Source of the DNA: Pieris napi
Taxonomy: Eukaryota > Arthropoda > Insecta > Lepidoptera > Pieridae
Direction of reading: 5' to 3'
NCBI RefSeq assembly: GCF_905475465.1
Contig: NC_062253.1
Location: 6,758,001 to 6,822,000 of the forward strand
Length of the DNA stretch: 64,000 nucleotides
Shown here one piece after another: positions 46,582-55,000 of the stretch. How positions within the stretch are numbered: position 1 is the first letter of the stretch; the number at the start of each line of letters is the position of its first letter. Under the pieces are notes generated by a model. That model was not told where the DNA came from and made no database searches. It worked only from the letters and a program-made list of their open reading frames with translations. Position numbers and translations under genes: made by a program.

Positions 46582-46740
46582 TTAGTAATTGTAGGTTTAT
46601 AACTAACGTATATAAATAAATATATGAAAAAACACGTCAGATAGTAGTCGTTGCTAGCGGCGACTGAATGAGAGCCCGCCCAAAGTAACGAAGCCAGACG
46701 AAAGCCTACGAACGTAGCCGAACGTACACGATATAAGGGC
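46582..46740 (-). promoter_or_regulatory. Candidate CpG-rich promoter with non-coding first exon
   Basis: A CpG-rich island (46660-46740: gtagccgaacgtacacg and similar) stands out from AT-rich DNA. On the minus strand it contains a perfect insect initiator TTCAGTC (A at 46665), a GACGTG downstream element one base from DPE spacing, and 84 nt later a strong donor CTAA|GTAAGT (exon end 46582). The putative exon contains no ATG. It could be a distal first exon of the minus-strand receptor gene at 14 kb, but that link is inference. Confidence 0.3.
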
Positions 46741-48589
46741 GAATGAAGTGGTAAGTTTTTACGAGAAAACGTTTCGTAGTCAAATGTAAAAAATATTCAG
46801 CACCTGCTGTTCATTTTGTATTAATTTTTTGTCATATCTGATAGGGATTTATTGAAAAATCCAAAGTTTTAAAGCAAGTAAAATACATAATTGTAGGAAT
46901 GCTCTTTCTTGTTTTAAAGGCATGTAGACGTTAATTTTTGTGAGTATTTTTCACAATCGAGACTTATTGTTTAGTATACTAATACACCATACGCAGGGTT
47001 ATACATAATGATGCTTGGTGTCTTCGAAAGAATACTACACAAAGAGTAGTAGAAACGCCCGTCCATTATTAAGCCAAATGCAATATTTGGATTTTTTTTT
47101 TGTCTCACGGTTATATGTATAACATTTTACATAAAAAGAGTAATCAGAACGTTGATTATAACCACACAATTTCTCACCTTTAATAAGGGTCTATGGAACA
47201 ATGATAGCAGATACAGTATATTGAAGATAAAGCCTTCAATTTTAAAGGCATATTGCAGTACAGAAGCGCAATAAAATCGGGATCTACGGTTATGAGTTCT
47301 CTTGAAAAGAGCAACAATGGCTTTATATCTCGCGGATTATATTGTACTAGTACTACGCCTGCGGGTTCATCTATAAAGCTTACCTTCAAGATTCTATCTT
47401 TAACGTAGAGAGGTTAATTCAGCCGCGAAAATTGCTAAAAATCTCAAGTAGTCCAAGGCAATATTTAAGGAAAATACGAATTTTATAATTATATTAAAAA
47501 ATTAATTAAAATATGCTAAATAGTCCCGAATGTTTTGTTTTATAGCCCTGGTCACCGATAACTAAGTTGAAAGCCAAAGTTATTATTGGAAGTATAATAA
47601 AAGTTATAGTATTTATTTATAAATTTACAACAAATATGCCAAACAATCATTATAATATATAATTAAGTCTACTTTAAATTACTAACTAATTGTTACCACT
47701 TAAAATGTTTTTTTGCATTTTTTTTTACACTTTCATTTATAAATGTACCAGTTCTGGTGCAGAACTGGGGAAACGGTTAAGCAGTGACATAAGTGGAATT
47801 GGTGACTGCTAGCTCCACTAATTTTTTTATTAAAAATTTTGATACTAAAACTATTTACCTAGTGTAACTTTAGTTTCGTAAAACTATAGAAGACTTATAA
47901 TAGGAAAGAAAAATGGGTCAATTTAGAGTCGAAAGCACGATTTTTAGTTCTGATCATCATGCTTATCACTAGGCCAACACTACTCCCAATTCCAAGAATT
48001 GTATGCAATTCGAATGTTATTGAGAATTATATTTATGAATTATATTTATGAATTATATATACATTTTTATATATATGCCCTTATATATTGTATATAATGC
48101 TGCTACACTAGACTGAAATAGTGGGAAATTAATAGCGCAGCAGCTTGCTCAACTTCATCATAAGATCTTGCGTTAAAATCACAGGTAAAGCAATTACTTA
48201 AAACGAAATTGAAACGAAAAATTAACCGAAAGCCCTGAGTTAGGATGTTGGTGTTTGAATATTCTGTAGCATGAGTACGTAAAGCTAATGCCTGTGCCTA
48301 CTCCTGTGATAGAATTATGTCGAACATCCGTATTTAAGGATGGAGAGTTCACGTTTGTCTACGTAAACACTTGAGCACTTTAAAGTCATACTGCTTTCAA
48401 CAGTATTTGTGTAGTCGAAACATCAAGTTATGTAAAATAATTAAGTAACGTTTTTCGGTTTAACAAGTTTATTTACACTATATCTTTTGCGTAAACGATG
48501 AAATGACCCGCGAGCTTTTCGGCAATTCGTTAGTCCACCTACTTCGTCGTGAACGTGAACAATATATAATTACTTAAAAATATATTATA
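46741..48589. other. Intergenic with one unrecognised frame
   Basis: The minus frame at 47180-47390 has ordinary composition (DEPAGVVLVQYNPRDIKPLL) but no ATG in place, no matching splice sites and no recognised homology. Also an 8-bp hairpin CCAGTTCTGGTGCAGAACTG-type at about 47748. Confidence 0.4.
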
Positions 48590-49191
48590 CTAGTAGACTC
48601 GGCCAAGCGTTGCTGTGGCTAAGATTTTTGTTATATTACATAGTAGTAAACTATTCAAGAGAAACGGCAGGAGGACACCAATCCACCATGTGTTTTTGGT
48701 GGTTATGCCATTAAATTGGAGCTTATGTGAAACGTTGGTATTTATTTTGATAAGGATCAATACCTAGGTACGAATAAAGAGCCTTATCTAGCAGTGGTAT
48801 TTTAATAAAGAAATAATAATAAAAAGACGCTTATTGTGACGTAACTATAAAAGATAGAGACATACTGTCGAGACATTTTTTATAGATAGTGATGTGTCCT
48901 GAAAAGTTTAGATACATCAATTTGTTCTATCATTAATAGTTTTCGCAGCGCACACGATTCTAGGAAGTTTTTTGTTAATTTTTTTACACCTTGGGTTAGA
49001 TTATTCAAGTTTTAGTAAGCATCCCTAATTTTTTTGAAAATGAAACATAGCCTATGTCACTCAGGAATAGTGTAGCTTGCCAACGGTGAAAAGAACGGTG
49101 AGAATTTTTGAAATCGGTCAGTAGTTTAGGAGCCTATTCATTTCAAACAAACAAAAAATCAAATCTTTCCTCTTTATAATATTAGTGTAGA
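48590..49191 (-). mobile_element. Helitron, 602 bp, third subfamily
   Basis: Minus strand: A|TC start (TCTACACTAATATTATAAAG), then GAGGAAAGATTTGATTTTTT and CTACTGACCGATTTC; the 3' end is CTTGGCCGAGTCTACTAG|T. Both flanks fit A/T insertion. No coding capacity. Distinct from the TCTAATATATA group. Confidence 0.78.
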
Positions 49192-49616
49192 TTATACATA
49201 ACACATTTAAATTGGGTAATTACTAAACTATACAAAACACTGGACTATTTAAACTATGCGAAAAGTTTCTAAATTTCAAAACAGAAGCGGTCCCAACAAT
49301 TGATATACCGCAAATCTCTTCGTAACTTTACAACTGAACTTACATTCGTACCTTTTGTGGGGACCCAAATTAGTTGAACTTGTATTAAAGTGCTTATTGA
49401 AACCGCCTCGATGGTAGTGACGTCAAGAATTAACTCTTCATTGGAGTTTGGGTTAAAACTATCTCGTTGCAACTTCGAAATACTTTATATGTATTTTTTA
49501 ATATAAGACAATCCGGATATTTGACGTGAAATTTGATTCCCTTTGATCAAAATAATAATAAATTAAATAGGCTGCTTAATATCTATCAACACAATCTGCA
49601 ATGTAAAGATACGACT
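49192..49616. other. Intergenic, nothing supported
   Basis: AT-rich. The minus frame 49269-49472 is not recognisable. Confidence 0.45.
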
Positions 49617-50049
49617 AAAGCGGGCCATAGACGGACCGCATGTTGCAGTCAAGGCGGACTGCAATATGCGGTCGCCGCACGGCGATCAGCCCTGCGATTC
49701 TGTAACTCACTTCACGAACTCACACCGCGGTTTTCGCATCGGCGGTCGCTCTCAAATCAGTCGTGAAGCAGTCATTTTACGATTTGGCATTCTGATAAGG
49801 TGGGAGCTTATAGTTTATTGTTTATCAGAATGCCAAATCATAAAATGACTGCTTCACGACTGATTTGAGAGCGACCGCCGATGCGAAAACCGCGGTGTGA
49901 GTTCGTGAAGTGAGTTACAGAATCACAGGGCTGCAGTTTCGATACTAAATTCATATCCGCAATACACGGACCGCTCGAGCAGTTCCTGAGCAAACCGCAT
50001 ATTGCAGTCGGTCTTGACTGCATCATGCGGTCCGTCTATGGCCCGCTTT
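49617..50049. mobile_element. TIR MITE carrying a nested foldback
   Basis: The ends are 56 bp each (49617-49672 and 49994-50049), starting AAAGCGGGCCATAGACGGAC, with about four differences. Each end itself folds: GACCGCATGTTGCAGTC pairs with GACTGCAATATGCGGTC. This hairpin-in-TIR design resembles the 19585 MITE. The interior is largely a second element at 49687-49933. Target duplication not resolved. Confidence 0.85.
49687..49933. mobile_element. Foldback element nested in the MITE
   Basis: Two 112-bp arms (49687-49798 and 49822-49933) around a 23-bp spacer; by eye only one or two mismatches. Starts CAGCCCTGCGATTCTGTAAC. Same family as 31675 and 30866. All frames called here are inverted-repeat artefacts. 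Confidence 0.92.
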
Positions 50050-50127
50050 AAGGACTGGCTTCCGAACATACCTTACGCAGTGTTAGAGCTGCTTTTGAGC
50101 CCTACTATGTAGTTACACACTTTTTTC

Positions 50128-50165
50128 ATTCACTCACTGACTCACTCACTGACTCACTCACTCCC
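50128..50165. repeat. CACT/GACT microsatellite
   Basis: cactcactgactcactcact followed by gactcactcactc and looser CACT words to about 50200. Confidence 0.85.
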
Positions 50166-50935
50166 TTACACATTTGCACCCACACACTCACTCATGCACT
50201 CAGCCGTGTTGATAACAGTTGAAAAGATTTAATTAGATTATATATAATATATTTTAAGGAATTTATACTTAAGTTTGTTATGGAAGAGCTAGGAACCCTG
50301 ACACAGGTATTTCTTACTTAAAAGGGTTCCCAAATCTTACATATTGTAATGTATATGTACTTAAAATGAATAAACAGATTTTTATTATTAAAATAAACAG
50401 TATTATTGCATAACTAAAGCGGTCTCTTTTTGTCACAGCATAAACTAAATTTTTGTAAGAGACAAAATAGTGATTTAGTTAAAAGTGCAAGTATACTGCA
50501 CTAGGTAAACGCTACCACAATGGTTGGCTCTAGCCATCAAATTAACAAAAGCATTACTAAATATTATATACACACATAAACTATAAATGTGTGTACAATA
50601 CTATAGATTTGTAACACATGGAACTTTGAAAATCTAATTTTCTTTTACTTAAAGTATTATATATGTAAATACTTGTGGGAGTAGAGATAGTTGTCGCATA
50701 TAAGTTTTAATACCTTTATTTCATTTCCATTTCTTATATGTGTGTGCTTCAATGAATAAATCAGATGTTAGAAATTACCAAACTACGAGTTTGTTTTGCG
50801 GGTCACCTTACCTTTCGCTTATTCGCCACTTATTCTGTGGCGTTACAGCCTTTTATGTGATAGTATTTACTAATAAATTTTTTATTGATTAATTTTAATA
50901 TTTATCGTTAATCACTTAGTTATTTTTTTCCATAC

Positions 50936-50990
50936 GCCAAAGAATTACAACTTCTAACATGTGTTCATAAGTACACACACTCTTTTTTTT
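50936..50990. mobile_element. Right-end fragment of the GAAGTTATACTTCTTT family
   Basis: gccaaagaattacaacttct then cataagtacacacactcttt matches the right ends of 28578 and 33401 with several changes. The left end is not found. Confidence 0.45.
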
Positions 50991-50994
50991 TTCT

Positions 50995-51195
50995 TACGTA
51001 AGTGAGCTACCTTCTGTGCCTGACACACGCCGTCAAAGACTTTTTGGCTCAAAAATCATGCCAGTTTTCATACGATGTTTTCCGTCAGCGAGTGTTAAAT
51101 GCGCACATAGACATAAACTACATTGGTGAACAGGGGTTTGAATCTACGACCTCAGGGATGACAATCTTAGTCACCACACTGCTCTTTTGGCTGAA
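50995..51195 (-). mobile_element. SINE family 2, near full length
   Basis: Reverse copy: accttctgtgcctgacacac, catacgatgttttccgtcag, caggggtttgaatctacgac (inverted B-box region), ctcagggatgacaatc. It lies about 130 bp from the BEL/Pao insertion. Confidence 0.6.
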
Positions 51196-51318
51196 TAATA
51201 ATGTTCTCTATGCCGATTCAGCTGGACCCTATAGAGAATGACCATGCACGCAGCAGATATTGCAGTATACAAGTCTGTGAACATGAGTCTCTTTATTCCA
51301 TAGCGATTATACTCCAAA

Positions 51319-51323
51319 GGGAA
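51319..51323. repeat. Target site duplication GGGAA (left)
   Basis: GGGAA directly before the LTR at 51324 is repeated at 58234-58238 after the other LTR. A 5-bp duplication fits BEL/Pao integration. Confidence 0.95.
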
Positions 51324-52097
51324 TGTTGATGCCAACCCCCACGACACCTCAGAGACTCAGGCCTGCACAGGATTATACGTTTAGATGTTCGTTTGAGAAC
51401 ACCCGTGCAGTAACCAAAGTACCTCGGTGCGGCTTTGAATACCGGTGGGGTTTGACTTCGTACGTACTACTGTTCTAGCCAATCCCGACGTCGCCTCAGA
51501 GACTCGGGCCTGCACGGGATTAGACGTTTAGATGTTCGTTTGAGAACACCCGTGCAGTAACCAAAGTAACCTCGGCGCGGCTTTGAATACCGGTGGGGTT
51601 TGACTACGTACGTTTTGTCGAGACGGTTTGACGTATCGCTGGCACCGCCTCAACCCACGCACCCCTGCTAGTGCGTAATTGTAGGATGTTGTCTTGAAAT
51701 GAAACTGCGCCTTGTTCTTGTTTCTTGCTTCGCCGATTATTCTTGGGTCCCAGTTCGTTGCGGAGGAAAAAGAGGATTTTGCGTAAATCTCGCCGAGCTT
51801 AAGTACTCAAACAGTATACCGCGACGAGAGCTGCGCTTACAGAAATCTGCGCGCGTATACCGCGACGAGAGCTACGCGACCCTTTTATTCGGCGAAGCAT
51901 TTTATTTATTTATTTAACTGTATTTTTCCCTTGAATTATTTACATATTTTTATCTAACTTATTTATACTAAAATTCTACTTATGAGCTATCAACAATATT
52001 CTTATTTTACTTATAGCTCATACTTAATTACCAAACAATATTCATATTTAACCTATAGCTCATACTTAATACTATTTAAATCTATGAGTCGCCAACA
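51324..52097 (-). repeat. BEL/Pao 3' LTR
   Basis: TG...CA ends. Contains an imperfect tandem duplication of about 130 bp (about 51341-51467 and 51488-51614), a short repeat of ataccgcgacgagagct (about 51815 and 51856), and a ~38-bp direct repeat in the AT-rich part (cttatagctcatacttaat). AATAAA overlaps on the minus strand near 51900-51917 could serve as the poly(A) signal. It also supplies the stop codon of gag-pol. The 72-codon plus-strand frame in both LTRs is antisense and not credible. Confidence 0.96.
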
Positions 52098-55000
52098 TTC
52101 TCCCCCTCGTGCGTAGCACCGTCATTCCTGCACGGCGACTTCGCAGGCACCAAGATGACGATCCTCGACGATGGTCTTCGTAACACTCCACCTTTGGTCG
52201 CGACGTCCACGATCCTGGTTCTTCCGTCGGGCCCGGGGTACGTGGTTTCGATGATTCCCCTGGGCCAAGTGCATCGTGGTAGCGTGCGATCTACGATAAG
52301 AACCACATCGCCTGGCTGCAGCTGCTCGCCTTCCCGTCGTCCTGTTGTTTTCCTGGGCAGTAGCGTGGGCAAGTACTCCCGTAGCCATCTCCTCCAAAAG
52401 TGATCAGAGAGTCGTTGGACGGTCTTCCAATCGTCTCTGCCCACCAGCTTTGCATCAGGAAAATGCCCAACGCGTGCAGCTCCACTGGATCGCCCAATGA
52501 GAAAGTGATTTGGGGTTAGCGCCTCCTCTTCCGAATTGTCAGCTAGGTTCGTTATTGGTCTGGAATTAACCATGTGTTCTGCTTCCAACAGCAACGTATG
52601 CAGAACTTCCTCTCGTGGAACGCGCTCCTTTAATGTAGCGTCCAGTGCGACCTTAATGGAGCGCACCAATCGTTCCCAAGCTCCTCCCATATTTGGTGCG
52701 CCGGGAGGAATAAATTTCCACTGTATGCCAACCTTCTCTGCTTCTGTGACGATTTCCTCTCTTTTAAGCTCTTCAATGGCTGTTTGGAGTTCTTTGCTGG
52801 CCTTAACAAAGTTTGTTCCATTATCGGAATAAATTATCTTTGGCATTCCTCTTCGAGCAGCGAATCTCCTTAACGCCATTATAGTAGAGTCCGTCGTCAG
52901 GCTGGGCACTATCTCGATATGTACTGCCCTTGTGGTCAGGCATGTAAACAAGGCTCCCCATCTCTTCTCTCTTCGTCTGCCGATCGCCACGAGCATTGGA
53001 CCGAAGTAGTCCACACCTGTGCACGTGAAAGGGGGCTCACCATGCCTCAGCCTTTCTTGAGGTAAGTTGCCCGCCGGATGCTCCGCTGGTTTACCCTTCT
53101 TTAGCTTGCAGTGCTGGCAGTTTTGTTGTATACTACGCAGCACTGATCTCAGGCCTAACATCCAGTATTTTTGCCGTATTTCGTTCATTACTGTGGCTTG
53201 ATTACCATGGTTGTATTTTTCGTGATAATGTTTAATCATCAATCTCCCAATGGCGTTCCTGCCATCCAGTACTATGGGCGTTAAATAGTCGTTGTCAACG
53301 CCCGCTACGGTTCTTGCTCTACCTTGAAGTCTTATGAGATTGTCTTTCATAGTGACGTCTAGCCTTTTCAATTGGCTTCGATTCTCCGTCGTGCGCCCTT
53401 GTTTGAGATTTTTAATGTCTTGTTCAAAGCTGCTTTGCTGACATTGGGCGATTAGAACTTCCTGCGCTCGTAATAGGTGTGTCTCGCCGATCGGAAGGTA
53501 AGTTCGCCTCTTTTTTGCACTTTTATTGCAGCGCTCGAGGTTCGACGGCTTCTTTTCTCTACATAGGTCGATAAATTGTAGTACCCTGGCAGTCGATCTC
53601 CACAATCTTGTCCACGATGATAAGTTTTCGGGAACCGGAGTAATTTCACTGTGGCGAAGTGTATTCACCTGCTCCATCGTTCTGTCTTCGTCGCATTTTT
53701 CCTTTTTAAAACTTCGTGGAGCTGGCCATTCTTCTTCGCCTTTTGACAGGAAATCTGGACCCTTGAACCACCGATGTTCCGCGTTAAATTCTTCCGGTGG
53801 GCTCCTGGTCGCATCATCGGCAGGATTCTGCGCTGTAGGCACCCATCTCCAGTCTTGCGGTTTTGTCAGATCCTCTATCTCCGCAATTCTATGAGCTACG
53901 AAGGTCTTAAACGTTCTGGGATCTGCCTTTATCCAGGAAAGTACCACACTCGAATCCGTCCAAAACGTTTTCCTTGTAACCTGCAGGTCGAGTTCTTTTG
54001 CCACTGAGTCTGCAAGTCTACTACCTAATAGAGCTGCCTGCAGTTCAAGCCTCGGCATAGATGTTGGTTTCAGAGGCGTTACTCTTGACTTGGCGGCGAC
54101 GAGGTTTATCAAGTATTTTCCTTTACCTCTGGTTCGCCAGTATACTGCGGCTGCATACGCTGTCTCACTCGCGTCAGTAAAAGTATGCAGCTCCCCCTCA
54201 GTGCAGAATGGTGACATGCATCGCGGCAGTCGGATGTCTTTTATTCCACCGATATGCTCTAGGTAGCTCTTCCAAGCTTCGGTGTCGTCTTCAGTGATTT
54301 GGTCATCCCATCCAACACCACTGCGCCATATCTTTTGAATGAGCTTCTTTCCTTGGATGAGAATGGGTGATAGCAGTCCGAGTGGGTCGAAAGTAGACAT
54401 CACAGCTCCCGTGACTTCTCGTTTTGTTGGAGTCTGCATGCCTCGCGCTACCTCGTTAGGGATTTTCCTAAATTGGCTTCTAAATCCAAGACAATCCTCT
54501 GACGTCAGCCATCTCAGTCCCAGGGTCTTTTCTTCGTTTTCACCTAGGTGCACTTCCTGTTCGCCGTCGGCTTCTACGATCTCTTTCTTATTCGACGCCC
54601 ATCCTCGTAGCTCGAAGTGCGCCCTCTGGTGGATTAAGTCGACTTGCTGCATTACTCGTTTGCAATCGTCAACACTGTGGAAGCTTTGCAAATAGTCATC
54701 CATATAGTGATTGCGCTCTATTGCTTGCGCCGCTTCTGGATATTTATGTAAGTGGATCTTTGCGTTCTTGTTTTTTATATAAATAGCGGTGCAAGGCGAC
54801 GACGCAGCTCCAAATATCACTGATGTCATTCTGTATTCCTTCACTGGCACTTCCTTGTCTTTTCGCCATAGGAACCTGAGACTGTCTCTATCTTCTTTAC
54901 GTATTTTCACTTGCAGAAACATTTCTTTTATATCGGCCGCTATTGCTACAGGGCCTTGGCGGAATCGCAGTAGCACTCCAAATATTGACTGTAGTAAGTC

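Noticed and set aside
47180..47400. Minus-strand frame with exon-like composition
   Set aside because: The nominal start is TTG, an upstream stop lies near, a GTAAGC donor would cut it at its start, and no acceptor or homology supports it.
49533..50026. Three overlapping ORFs at 49.5-50.0 kb
   Set aside because: Produced by the foldback's inverted arms (the same peptide appears on both strands).
51699..51917. 72-codon ORF identical at 57835-58053
   Set aside because: Antisense to the element inside the LTR, no recognised domain; identical only because LTRs are identical.
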